Below, in pieces: positions 50,275-62,387 of a stretch of DNA of 64,000 nucleotides; position 1 is the stretch's first letter, and each line of letters begins with the position of its first letter. Both the position numbers and the translations under genes were made by a program. The notes under the pieces were generated by a model. That model saw only the letters and a list, made by a program, of their open reading frames with translations, was not told the origin of the DNA and did not search any database. The stretch is from Heterodera schachtii (Eukaryota; Nematoda; Chromadorea; Rhabditida; Heteroderidae): NCBI GenBank assembly GCA_023374025.1, contig SIJG01000006.1, forward strand, positions 2,603,102-2,667,101, in the 5' to 3' direction.

Positions 50275-53267
50275 TCTCTCTGTTTCTCTCTCTATCTCTA
50301 CTCCTCTCACAACTCTCTCACTCTCTCTTTTTCATTTTAATTTTTAGATTAGCAATTTAATAAAACCATTCTGTGCCAACGAAAACAAAATAACTCTGAT
50401 CAATAAAATCAAAAAGCAAATATATTCAGTTTTAAAGCAATGGGTGAAAATAACGGCTAATTTTGAACGTACATTTATTTGTTTAAACATAATAATTAAT
50501 ATTAATCTTTTTTATTAATAATAAAAATTAAAAATCTTAAAATGTTACAGATCCCTTGCTGTTAACAAACGGTTCCCACATGATGAATGCTGAATTGGAC
50601 AGCTCCGATTTGGATTTGCTGTGCATTGTGCCCGCACAAATCAATTTGAACAATTTTTTATACCAACCTAACATGAGTTTCTTTTCAATGCTTAAAAAAG
50701 TAAATTTTTTAAATTAAAATTAGAGCTTGGGCTTGGGCTTGGGCTTGGGCTTTCACCATGTGTCTTATTATCAAGCTCGGGATTTTTTCAAAAAATTATT
50801 TTTCTCACAAAAAAAAATGTTTCTCGTGAAGCAACGAATTTATATTCTTTTCCATTTATAAATAAATTAGGATTTTTAGCTCGTTTCTTATTTGTTAGGG
50901 GTGGGAGTAATTTCGTTTTTACTGCATTTTATAAAGAAATTTTTGGCAAAATCAAAATTTACTTCGAAATTATGACTTTTGCAAATTTTATCTTAAAATT
51001 ATCAAATAAAATATGATCTAAGACCCCGAAAATAGCATAACAAAAGCATTTAAAGGCAATCCTTTCGTAGATTTTAGACCAAGGAAGTCATAATGCGAAA
51101 ATATTAGTGAAATAAAAAGAAAAACATCTTGATTAAGTAATTATTTTCCATTTATGAAATTGTGAATTTTGCCAAATTTACTGTTCAGAATTTAACGAAA
51201 GCAAAAGTTAGCAGTGTGTCCGGCAGAGTGCCATTGATACGAATTGAGCAAAACCAAATTGAATTTGATGTTTTGTTCGTCCCTGTCCCTTTACAATATT
51301 TGGTAGAAGGTGCTAATTTGGAAAGTGATCAACTGATCAGAGAATTGGGCACTGTTGAGGCGCTTTATTCATTGGCAGGTAAATTCATTAGAAAATTGAA
51401 TTTTAAATATTAAAATCAATTTTATTAAAATAGTTTTATTTAATTTAAAATATGAATCTTTCCTAACAAATAAACTTTTATTTTTCATTTCTGTTTTGAT
51501 AATGGCAAATGCTTCTTGGTAACCAATGTTTTCGGACTTTAATTGAAGATTACATTTCGTAATTTCAATGAATCATTTTCATAACTTTTAAGGCTACAGA
51601 TCCGGCAAATTTCAATTGTCACTTGTCAAGGACAGAGAAACATTTTCACAATTTTTGAGAGCCATTAAACTTTGGGCTAAAAGTGAGCAAATTTTATTGA
51701 AAAAATTCATAATAATAATTTAAGATTAACATTCATTTTTAGATCGTTTAATTTATTCTGGATTATTTGGCTATTTTAATGGAGCAACTTTGTCAGTTAT
51801 GGCCACTAAAATTTGCGCTTTGTTTCCATTTGCACCCTTGGCTTACTTATTGTATCAATTCTTCAGCATTTACTCAAATTGGTAAAAATTAATGGAAAAA
51901 CATTAATAATTATGCATATAAATTACAAATAAAAAAATATTTTTATGAAGTTTTAATTAAATAATTGTATTACGAATCACTTAACAAAGTATATTAATCT
52001 TTTTCTGTATGTTTAATAAAAAAATTTTCCAAAATTCCCTCTTTTTAATTGATTTAAATTTAAATAATTATAATCATTAAATTTTAAGGAATTGGGCATC
52101 TGAACCTGTAATGATTGAAAAACTGAGTGAATTTCCGCCACAAAGCAGTCTGAAGCCGCCAAAAATTGGTGAAAATTCAATGACAGTAATCACGCCAAGG
52201 TTTCCAGAACAAAATGCCTCATTCAATGTCAACAAATTTACAATTCGGACAATTGCTGAAGAAATTGGCATCGGTAAAATTTTTATTTGATTAAAATAAT
52301 TTTGCTAAAATTAATAATCCTTAAAAATTTGTTTGCAATAAAATAGCCGCTAAATGATATTATTTCTCTTTTGTTTATTTATAGGGTAAATGAATTTATA
52401 TTTAGCGAATAAAATTTTAACTAAAAACCCATCAAAATGGGCACAAATATTTGAAGAAATTAATTTCATGAATAAATTTGCCCATTTTGCGCTGATTTGG
52501 TGCGCGGACATCAACGAGGAGCGGTACACAACAAATTGTGGCTTTCATAAATGCAAAATTCGACGAAATTTACTTGAGTGGGCAACCACGGCAAAAGGAG
52601 TTACTGAACAGTTGGCACAATACCAACTCATTCCACAGTCGGAACAGAAGGGAACTTGCAAAATTATGAGGTCTGTAGAATAATTTCTTGATAATTATAA
52701 TTGAGTAATTTTTTTTTATCTTCCGTTTCCGCTCAATTTCTTTTAATTAACCAAATTAAAAAAAAATTACTATCATTCGAAAGCTATAAAATTTTGTGCC
52801 AGTTCTAGACAATTGAGCAATTCACAAAAAATCCCGAGAATTTTAAGAGCTTTCGAATGAGCAAGTTTTAAAGGACTTTTCATACACGGAGTCCAGTTTT
52901 AATTAGGTAGAAATTTTATTTTCAATTAATGCAATTTCAAATTGTTTTTAGTTATGTCAGTTATTGCACTTTTTGGGTGGTCGGACTAACAATGAAAAAT
53001 GACAAGCAAAAAACAAATGGTATCACTGAATTGCCGGCTATTTATCCAAGAAATATGAATTCAAATGAAATTTTAAATAATACCCTTATGGAGTCATTAT
53101 TTACAGATGCAGAAAATATTAACAAAAAGTAATTTTTAATAGTTAAATAAATTAAGATGATTTTCGATATTTAAATAAAAACTTTGATGATTAATAAGAT
53201 AAATTTTCTCATCTCATTTAATTTTAGAATTAATGATCTAAATGCATTCAAGAAAGTTGCACCATAA
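43498..53267 (+). CDS. Large fusion: signal-peptide-like exon, novel region, 8-aa repeats, poly(A) polymerase-like domain
   Basis: Twenty-two exons join in phase to about 1,818 aa: 43498-43570, 43641-43694 (or from 43665), 43837-44212, 44485-44805, 45107-45231, 45318-45488, 45593-45789, 46441-46768, 46996-47060, 47111-48614, 48696-48969, 49388-49908, 50006-50097, 50348-50468, 50551-50699, 51189-51378, 51593-51682, 51743-51881, 52089-52273, 52406-52670, 52952-53128 and 53228-53267. The first exon resembles a signal peptide (MNILLTLFVLHQFYSTADA). Exons 3-9 and 11-12 are unrecognised, helical and charged. Exon 10 holds the repeats. Exons 14-22 are a nucleotidyltransferase of the canonical poly(A) polymerase type: GS then SSDLDLLCIVP (Asp at 50607 and 50613), third Asp in IEFDVLF (51267), FLRAIKLWAKN, GYFNGATLSVMATKICALFP, ITPRFPEQNASFNV, and the RNA-binding domain with FWVVGL. 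Such enzymes add poly(A) to RNA 3' ends. It could be two genes, with a PAP start near exon 12 or 13; the first-exon links are the weakest. Confidence 0.7.
47587..48420 (+). repeat. Coding minisatellite, 24-bp unit (KGQMGDSP)
   Basis: About 36 tandem 8-residue units inside exon 10 of the PAP-like fusion, consensus KGQMGDSP with R for P, E for Q and II for MG variants. The first ten units are diverged, the central ones are nearly identical at DNA level. The unit lacks stops in all six frames, so several long antisense frames appear here. The encoded tract is hydrophilic and probably disordered, with regular Ser-Pro and Lys-Gly. Confidence 0.95.
50213..50335. repeat. CT microsatellite in an intron of the PAP-like gene
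   Basis: Long (CT)n with a few interruptions, between exons 13 and 14. Confidence 0.95.
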
Positions 53268-53462
53268 ACCAACCAAATGTTAGAATACACATGAATATTC
53301 TTTTCTTATATTATTTAAAAGCATAATAACAATATTATATTACCTAACTGTAAATTCATATTGTTGTTGTGTTTTATTGTTCTTACAAGGATAAATCCAA
53401 TCAAACACACTTTATGTTTTGAATTATTCTTGGAAACATCGTTTAGCATATTTTAGTAATAG

Positions 53463-53946
53463 AGCTTCCTTTTTTGGCACAAAAACTCACCGCGACATAG
53501 GCACCTAAAAAGGCAGAAAAAATCGCAAAATAGGCATTAAATATGCACAAAAACCCTCGAATAGACTCAAAAATAGGCAAATAAAATTTGTTTAATGCCT
53601 TTTAGGTAGCCAAACAGATAAAAACTTAATTAAAAAACTCAATTTTGGTTAATTTCAAATGTGAATGAATTATTTAATTTAATATTTTGGGACAATTTTA
53701 AAATCAAAAACTTTTATAAAGAAAAAAATTATATTTTTTTGATAATTTTTGGGAAATTTTTTCATTTAGGGGTGTTTTTTCCTTTTTATTGTATTTTGTT
53801 AAGGATTTTTTTTTCTTAAAAAAAGATACATTAAGCAAAAACCCCCGAAATAGGCAAAATTAGGCATTATAAAAGTCATAGACTCCCCAAACCAATCTGA
53901 GCCTATTAAGTGCGCAGAAATTTTAGGCATTTGCCTAAAAAAGAAG
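53463..53946. mobile_element. Dispersed 'aggca' repeat, copy 2
   Basis: Left end gcttccttttttggca and right end tgcctaaaaaagaagc are inverted repeats. Internal ataggcacctaaaa and ggcattataaaagtcatag match 8634-9146. No clear target duplication; MITE-like. Confidence 0.55.
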
Positions 53947-54402
53947 CAATATTTATTAATATATTCGGAATGTCGATATCTTGGTCTGAAGTGTTTAGGT
54001 GCAATTCTCTCGTCCATTTATTTGATCGAAATCAATTAACATACTTGGTAAGGATTCTTGGTACTTTTCCTTTTGCTGCCAAACGGTACACATCACCAAA
54101 TGCTTGAATCGTATTTATGCGAATTCCTCTGGCGCGAACATGTCAAAACCCATGGCGCAGACCCATTCTAAGAAATCTTAGCTCAAAATTGTGGCGTTTA
54201 TGCCTCAGAAATAATTTTGGCGCGTATCTTTTGCATCTGCGCGCCCGCTTTAAAGTTGAATCTTCTTTTTAGAAATCCCTGCAAACTTTATTGAGCTTGA
54301 GATTACATTGAGATGAGTTATGGTGATTTAATAAAAAATGGAAAATTCAAAAATGTTTAAGCAAAATCGATGGGATAAAAATTCAAAATATAGTGAAGAT
54401 GC

Positions 54403-54830
54403 TGAAAGTCCAACTACCATGATGACGAATTGGCCGAGGAAAGGAGGGATTTGAATTGGGAGAAACGGCTTAAACTAAACCCATTGGTCCGGGCCCTAGA
54501 CGAATGGCCTTTTAACGGCTTAAACCCATTGGTCCGGGCCCTAGACGAATGGCCTTTTAACGGCTTAAACCCATTGGTCCGGGCCCTAGACGAATGGCCT
54601 TTTAACGGCTTAAACCCATTGGTCCGGGCCCTAGACGAATGGCCTTTTAACGGCTTAAACCCATTGGTCCGGGCCCTAGACGAATGGCCTTTTAACGGCT
54701 TAAACCCATTGGTCCGGGCCCTAGACGAATGGCCTTTTAACGGCTTAAACCCATTGGTCCGGGCCCTAGACGAATGGCCTTTTAACGGCTTAAACCCATT
54801 GGTCCGGGCCCTAGACGAATAGCCTTTCTA
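54403..54830 (+). repeat. Eight 45-bp repeats forming an open frame
   Basis: Units start at 54481, 54526, 54571, 54616, 54661, 54706, 54751 and 54796 and are identical until the last. In one plus frame they read NPLVRALDEWPFNGL repeatedly, preceded by HDDELAEERRDLNWEKRLKL and ended by a stop in unit 8. There is no Met-led start with a signal peptide nearby, so either an exon of an unrecognised gene or a satellite without stops. The GC content is well above the flanks. Confidence 0.85.
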
Positions 54831-55247
54831 AAAGCAGGAGTCCCAATATTGCGCGACTAATATACAGTATATGAGAAAAATGCAAAATGGCGAGAAGGAG
54901 TAAAACAAATATTAAATACTTTATTGCCAATTAATATAAATACATAATAAGGATCCATCGTTTAATCGCTCACCGCTCTCCGATTATCCGACTGACACCC
55001 GTGGAAAATATGAAGCAGGAAAAATAAAAATGGGCGGATCAAATAGAAAATGTGATCAGCAGCTTCTGCTTCTTACAATAATTTATTTCTCGTTCTTTTA
55101 CAATTCCTGTAAGGTTTGTTGAGCTTCTGATTACATATCAAAATTTTTTTAAAAAAATAAAATTAATAAATCCTGGAATGCTTCATTTTTCTCGGTTTTG
55201 AGTTCCATGTTTCAAAATAAATAATTTTACTACATAAAAACCGATAG

Positions 55248-55439
55248 ATTCGGTTGATTCAAAGCGAATTTGTTAGCGGAAAGAAAGGCTTCAAATTAGT
55301 ATATAGCGAGAAACCAATCGACAATGCTTTTACATCATTAGAACGATCAAAAACAAAAGCGACAGAATTTATGCAACAACCAATATTAATAAAACGCACA
55401 GCCCTAGTCACGAAAATGTTAGAAAATAATTTTAAATAA
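55248..55439 (+). CDS. Possible isolated exon, unrecognised
   Basis: After accgatag the frame IRLIQSEFVSGKKGFKLVYS continues to MLENNFK and a stop. SGKKGFKLVY faintly recalls FLYWCH-type domains, but the Cys/His residues are absent. No partner exon was found. Confidence 0.2.
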   Translation: MRLIQSEFVSGKKGFKLVYSEKPIDNAFTSLERSKTKATEFMQQPILIKRTALVTKMLENNFK

Positions 55440-55574
55440 ATTCAATGTTTGAAAGGAAAAAAACATTAAAAAAAGAAAAAGTAAAAATAAAAAACTCTCA
55501 TTGATACACCAACAAATAACAAAGAAAACAAAATCAGTAATTACTAATTAGTACATAATTATGCATTATTCTGT

Positions 55575-57153
55575 TTATTTTTTCAATTGATTTTGATTGA
55601 CATTTTCCAACGGTTTTCCTTTCGATGATTTTTCCTTTCCGTAACCCAAGGCGCAAAAAACTAAACATTTGAAATTTTATAATTGAAAATAGTTAAATTC
55701 TTTCAATTTAGATTAAATTAATGGATATTCCAATCAGAATGCGTATATTTCTTTTTTTTGAGAGGTCGAATCTTTAAATTAAAATTCTTTTTTTTAAAGA
55801 TTTGTCTTTTTTTAAAAATAATTTAAGCTTAAATTTTATAAACTTTCCCATTTTTAAAAAAACCTAAACAAAATTTTCCAGGGCAGATTCATCGGCACAT
55901 CATACCCCATCTCAAAATATATTAACCTTTTCCTAAAACCCAACATTATTGGCTTTTTTTGGTGGCGAAAAAAGAACCTAATTGAGAATTTCATTCAAAA
56001 TTTAAAAAAACAGGTCCCAACGAAATAGGCCAAAAGTTTTATGGATACTCACCATGAAGCTTGTCTTTTCTTAAAATTAAATTTCGAAACATATTTTTAA
56101 TTGCCCTTTTGGCACTCAAAACATTTTCTCTGTTAGTCTTTTCCTTTTTTTGAATAATTAGAACGCACTCTTATTTAATTAAATGCTATTTGAGAACATT
56201 TGAATAATTTAATTATTGGGATTTTTTTTTGATTTTTTAAACATACCTTTTTCCTTTAATTTGTTGATAAAGTTAGCAAACTTTTGCTTCTCCTCTCGTG
56301 CCTTTTGTGAACCACGTGCAAGTGCCGACGATACGCTTTTACCATTGTGATTTTGATTTTTTGTCACTTTTTTAACGTTTAAATTTTCATTCGTTTTGTT
56401 ACCTGAAAATTTATTTATCAGTCCTAAGTAAATTGTAAGAAGATCATATCATATATAGGGCTAATATTTTTAGGCTCTAAAAACTGCCAAAATAGGTAGG
56501 CTTTAGGCTCTAAAAAACCCCCAAAATAGGCAATAAAAATGGAAAATAGGCACTAAAAAGCCTCAAATTTAGAGGGTGTAAAATGGCAAATTTTTATTAA
56601 ACAAAGCAACAAAATTAAGCCAAAGCAGTATTGAGATAAATAATTTTTAAAATGACATTTATTTTCACCAATCTGAATTCTTTCTGAACCCAAATTTAAG
56701 AAAAATCAAATTCTGAATTAGACAATAGTCAAAATTGGTTTCAGATTCGTTATCAACGACCCTGCAGGTGAAGGAATTTTATCACTTTTGTTATGAATAG
56801 GCGGAATCATTCTTTCGTCGGTTTGTATTAGATACAAATTAAGAAGGCTTATTTTCTTTCCGTTTTTTTTTGTTTTTATGATTTTTTTTCCAAATCCTCA
56901 TGGAAATTTTTGAAACCTTACCCATTAATTTTCGGTAATTTTTCAGTCGTGCTTCCTTGTCTTTTGGCGTTTCGTACCCCCAACCGGTGTATGAGGGCGG
57001 CAAAGAATTGCCATTGTTTGGATGTGTGACATAATGGCGTGTTTGAAGGCGAATATAATTCACAGTGCCAACTTTGTCACCATTTTCCATGGCAATGGTG
57101 GCACTAATGACAGTGAAAAAGGCACAGAATGCCAGTCAAAAAAAGAATGCCAT
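55575..57153 (-). pseudogene. Gene D: small secreted-type Lys-rich protein with stop in the signal peptide
   Basis: Exons 57153-56922, 56402-56247 and 55660-55575 join in phase (157 codons before the final stop). The first exon would start with a hydrophobic leader, but codon 6 is TGA (57138-57136). The next Met (57090) gives a protein without a leader. Exon 1 ends GWGYETPKDKEARLKNYRKL, clearly related to gene C (GWEYETKKDKMARQKYYKKL), with the same phase-1 donor. Exons 2-3 are basic, Lys/Asn-rich and helix-prone (ARGSQKAREEKQKFANFINK). The final stop overlaps an AATAAA. It is either a pseudogene or a sequencing error; function is unknown. Confidence 0.55.
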
Positions 57154-57689
57154 GGGGAAAATTTCGATAGTATTTCATTTTTTAATTCTAAAAATTTTAA
57201 TAATTTTTTTTCATTTAATGAAATTTATTTTTTGAAAGTGGTAAAACATATTAATTCTTGTGACGTCTAAACAATATTCATACTTTATTTATTATGTGTA
57301 TTTAATCGAAAGCTCGTCAATTGAATTGATTTTAATGTCTACAATATTTAATGATGCGTCGTCTCATCTCGAGAAATTCAAAATAATAAAAAACAAATTT
57401 ACCTTAACCAAGAGTAGATCAGATAAGGAGTTCCGGTCGGTTTTTTCTATAAAAAATAGAAAAAGGTCGAAATCGAAAAAGAATGATAATTTTTCTTCGA
57501 TTTTTCAATCGTTTTCCTTAAAAGAAATAATTTTATATTATTTGAAAGTCCAGGGAGCACAATTTTAATTGGGAATTTTTAATGAAATTAAAAAATTAAG
57601 TAAAATTTTCAAATGGAAATGTATTAAATCATTTGCAATAAAAGTAAAAAAAGCGGATTTTGGGGTGCTGGCATATAAAGGCGGGGTCA

Positions 57690-58201
57690 GAGTAATATTG
57701 CCTGGTACTTTTCTAGTTTACGGGCCACTTTTAACATACATTTTCAGATGCCTATAAATGTGTTTTTGAAATTAATGAAAACAAGTTTAAGGGCTTTTTA
57801 GGGTCGCTGATCACGAATACAGCACCCATCTTTGCCAATTTCGAACTCCTGACCCGAACTTGAATAAAAATCAAAATAGAAAATTTGTATGGATGATATC
57901 CTCATTGGCATCTTGCCCATGAGGGTAACTTTGCTACAGGAAGCGTAAAATTCGAAATTTGTATGGATGATATCCTCATTGGCAGCTTGCCCATGAGGGT
58001 ACCCTTGGTACAGGTAGCCATCAATTTTTTGTCCCTGTACAGCTCATGTAGTGAACGGTAGCGCTGATCTGAGCCCGGATTCGTGATCAGCGACCCTAAA
58101 ACCCCTTAAATTAGTTTTCATTAATTTCAAAAACACATTTATAGGCATCTGAAAATGTATGTTAAAAGTAGCCTGTAAACTAGAAAAGTACCATATTGCC
58201 T
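57690..58201. mobile_element. Foldback element with internal direct repeats
   Basis: Inverted arms of about 125 bp (57700-57822 and 58074-58198; share cttttctagtttac, attttcagatgcctataaat and agggtcgctgatcac) surround two direct repeats of gtatggatgatatcctcatt (about 57888 and 57959). Non-coding. Confidence 0.8.
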
Positions 58202-59588
58202 TAAGAATGTGAGCATCGATAAAAGTATAACTTAAATCAAAGCAAAAGAAATATTACAATTTTAAAATATTATAAATCAAATGCAAAATACCAAAAAACA
58301 AACGTCATTTTCAAGGATTCTTATTTAATTTTAAATAATTTTTATTAGAGCCTTTTTCATTATTTTTTCTATCTTTATAACCAGGACTTCCAGCTAACTT
58401 TTAAAAGCCTCATTTGGCTGGCAAAAATACTTAGTCGACTAACATCTAAGGGCAGCCGCAACTGTATGAAAAACAATTTCAAAAATCTTCCTAAATATCT
58501 TAAAAACTAATAAATACCTTTTCTGATGATTGCTCGCAAAATAAATTTAAAAATAATTAATATATAGAAGTGAAAGCAATCATTTTTCAAATAATTTTTT
58601 TATGCGGCTGTGGTGCTAGGTCGATCCAAAAAAAAACACTCATTTGTCAGTGCTTGATAAATAATTAAATTTAATTATCTATTCACTAAATTCATATAAT
58701 TATATACTAAAATATTTTTTTAATTATAATATTTTAAAATATTAAAAATATGAATATCATTTTTATTTACTTCGAGTTTATTCTTGAACCAGGAAAATTA
58801 CAGAATTGAATAATATCATGGTTTATACGGCTTGCTTAAGGCAGCCTAAAAGGCGGATTTTACATGAATAATGGAATCTTGAAAATATAATTCCTTATAC
58901 AAATCAACTTGTTGACTGCAAAAAATACGTGAAATTGAAATTTTCGTATCGGTAAATTTTTTTTGATCGGAGATAGAATGGCGGAAAGGTATTAGAGCCA
59001 CGAAAACCGGCATTTACCACCAAAATCACGCAAATGCCGGTTTATAAGACAAATTAAAACCCTGGGTAAATCTGCTAACAAAAAAACCTTCAGGTAAAGA
59101 TGATTAGCGCTAGCATTAAGAATTTGGATTTTTCTGCAGCTGCACCAATCCGTATATCCTTAGAACTATCCTTAGCTTATGAATACCAACTCTTTTTTTT
59201 GCTCTTCAATCATAAAATTCGAGAAAATTTATGATAATGCCTTTTATTAATAAGAGATTTGTCCAAAAATTACAAATTTTAATTTTTATCACAAAATGAA
59301 TAATGAATATAAAAAATCCGTTCTCTGCTTACTTTATCTCTTTTATTTTATAATTATTCAATTTCCTTCACATTTCATTTTATTCTTTCCTCTCTTTTTT
59401 GATTGCATTTTCATTTTAATCGATTTCTTCAATTTTGCTGAATAATTAAATATATTAAAAAATGTTTTATGTATACATATAAAAATTTAATTTATTGATG
59501 GGCTGGCGAAGCTTTTGAGTGAAAAAAAGGTCAAGTAGGAACAAGTATTTGCGAAAAAATGATTGTTTACTGAAACCCAATTTAAATT
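58202..59588. other. Non-coding stretch
   Basis: No exon, RNA or element was recognised. It may include the 3' exon(s) of gene C if its donor at 59667 is used. Confidence 0.4.
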
Positions 59589-60940
59589 TCAAAACCAAAA
59601 TTTCATGAAACCATTTTTCATTAAATATTTAAATTTTAAAATAAATATGTAAGCAGCAGATACATACAATGAAAAGTTGTGCTCCTTTTTGCTTAATCTG
59701 CGTATCAATCTTCTTTGCTCAATTTGGGCTGACCTATTGATCAGATCAATGTGTGAAGAGGAAGCCGATGGTATGCCACCAAAAATGCTGCGATCTTCGA
59801 CCTCAATTTCCCCCGAAGTGCCATCTCCATTGGCATTTTCAGTCCACACTCCCTTTGATTTGCCGCCATTTCCGCCCTCATTTTCCATCCAACTATTAAT
59901 TGACAAATCATTTTCGCTGTCACTTTCGCTTTCATCACTTTTGTGTGACACTTCAACTTTTGTACTATCATTGTCAGTGTCATATTCATCATTAAAATTC
60001 GAATGCGTTTGTTTGCATAGCATTTTATGTGCCATTGAGTTGCACAGGTTGGGCATAGATGGCATTTTGGATAGTTTCGGAATGGGCGGCATTTTGCATG
60101 GGCTGGGCAGAGAAAGCATTTTGTATGGCTTGGTTAATTTTGACATTTCCATTATTGGTTTCCCCTCTAAAAAAGTGTATATATAAGTACAATTCCTAAA
60201 TTAATATCCATTAATTTATTATTATGGTAGTTAATGAAAATGCCAAAATAACTTTTATTTGGGACAAAAAATAGGCCCTAAATTGAGTAAAGATGAGAGA
60301 AAGTCCTAAAATTAGCGGGTAAATAAGCTGCAGTTTTTTTGCTGCTAAATTATCTTATCATTCGTCATTGTTTCACCAAAAAAAAAATTAGATTTAATTT
60401 ATATTCTAAACATTTTTCTAAATTGATTTTACCGTGGAAATTAAATAAATTTTTAAAAAACGAGTTTTTTTTGATCTGAATATTGTGTGGAAGAAGCTGG
60501 CTGGGCGATTAAAATGCATTTGCCCAAAATTTATTAACAAAATGAATGAAAAAAACGAAAAATACACCCCTAAGAATCGACCAACCCTTAACTAACTTTC
60601 TTTGAAAGAATAAAATTATTTGTTATTTTTCATTTTTACCCAATAGTTTTTTGTAGTATTTTTGTCTTGCCATTTTGTCTTTCTTCGTTTCGTATTCCCA
60701 ACCCGTCACATATGATGACGATGCCGATGGGTTTGATGATGTCAATTTTGGTGGCACTGTTGAAGCATTGGCATTTTCTCTCCGATTGTCATTGGCATTG
60801 GCATTTTCTTCTTCGTTGCCAGAATCGGCTTTTTTCATAATGTCGCTGATAATGTTGCCTGCATTGATGTGCATAAAAATTGTCGAAAATGTCATTGAAA
60901 TAATAATGCCGATAATATTAAAAGCTTTGTTGAATTTCAT
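59589..60940 (-). CDS. Gene C: small secreted-type protein, paralogue of gene D
   Basis: Exon 1 (60940-60640) starts with a hydrophobic leader (MKFNKAFNIIGIIISMTFST) and ends with GWEYETKKDKMARQKYYKKL, phase 1. Exon 2 (from 60166, acceptor ttttttag) begins with repeated Lys-Met-Pro words (KMLSLPSPCKMPPIPKLSKM), then an acidic Ser/Asp/Glu tract (SDESESDSEND), then a basic end (RRLIRRLSKK). If no further intron exists it stops at 59589 (about 292 aa). A strong donor, gtatgt at 59667, may instead lead to an unseen last exon. Function unknown; a secreted, disordered, charged protein in a plant parasite is an effector candidate, which is inference only. Confidence 0.6.
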
Positions 60941-62387
60941 TTTACAAATTAATTCTAAAAAAAAAATTAACAATTTAATTTTTTTATTACTGAAAAAATT
61001 ATATATATCAAAAGAAAAGCATTCATTTTTATATTTTTGAGTGTCATATAAAATCCGGAAGGAAGACACATGAATAAATTATGATTTAATTAATACTTAA
61101 GTGCACTAATTAATTGGATTTTGTGGCATTTATTGATTTAATAGGCATTCTCGGCTACATTAAATCTTTTTTATACATATTATTTACAAAGAAGTAGTTA
61201 TTTTTTAGAGAAAAGAATAAATGTAAAATGCTTTCGCTGTAAGCTTTCAAAGGGCCTAAACAATCGCCAAAACTCGCATAATTTTGGCTTAAATTTTTTA
61301 AATTTTTATAAATTAATGTTTTTTTCGCGTCGGACATTTAAAGAAATGGAGTAAATTTCGTTGCTATTCCATTTCTTGGAACAACTTTGGTATGTTTTTT
61401 TTTTGACAAAAACTCTGCCTTCCTTTGGTCTTAACCAATCAAATTAGACATTCTAGGGTATCATTCGAAATTTGTTGAAGCCAGACAAAAATTTAATTCA
61501 AAATTCGCAGACAGTTTGTAATATCGAATGTTAATAAAATTTGATTGCTTTAGTACACCCCTAAGAATCGACCAAAAAATTTCTGAAAATACGCCCCTAA
61601 TAAAGAAAAAAAATTCTCAGAAATTCGTCTCCAAAATTTTTTATTTCTTTTATGGACAATAATGTTTGCTTTATAAAAATTATGTATCTCAATACTGATT
61701 TGACTTAATTTTGTTACTTTTTGCATAAATTTTTACACCCCTAAAGTTTAAAATTTTTAGCAACTATTTTCCCATTTTTAGCACCTATTTTGGGGTTTTT
61801 TTCGAACCTAAAAACTAACTATTTTGGCAGTTTTTAGCAACTATAAATTGCCATCCCTACTTATAAATCAGAAAGATTATGCGGATTTTTTAATTATGAA
61901 AAAAAGTTGAAATTTCACTTCGGCGTCTGCTAGAACCGCGGACTCACCTCTCTCCAGAAAATTTTCGAAACTACCTCGGCAAATATTTTTTTCTACAGTC
62001 AAACTGCATGCACCTTTTTGACACTATTTTTAAAATTTTTGCCACCATTTTAAGCACTGTACCGCTGCAACCTTTTGGACTTTCGGTTGCATCTCATTCC
62101 ATTAGGTTCTTCGCAAGTGTCCGTCCACAAATTCCGTTATATAATCCCGTTATAAAATCAAAATAAGATTTGATCAACAAAAAAATAAAAATCATTAATA
62201 TGTTTTGTTTTTTAAATGTACAGCGGAACAATGGCAATATTTTATTATAATATTTATGCATTCAATAATGAAAAAAAAAAAAGTTGAAACAAAACTAGTG
62301 AGTCATTACAAATAAAATGTAAAAAGTTCCCTAAAACTATCAAGAAATGTTGCAATAAATATTATTGTCCCATGCTAATTTTGTCAG
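60941..62387. other. Non-coding stretch
   Basis: No gene. 61560-61860 carries MITE-like cacccctaagaatcgacca and ctattttggcagtttttagc words also seen inverted at 56456-56640 and around 29650/30550. Confidence 0.45.

Noticed and set aside
55999..56070. 17-nt mini-exon of gene D near 56050-56080 (minus)
   Set aside because: It has fair splice sites but shifts the last exon out of its Lys-rich frame; skipping it keeps the frame.
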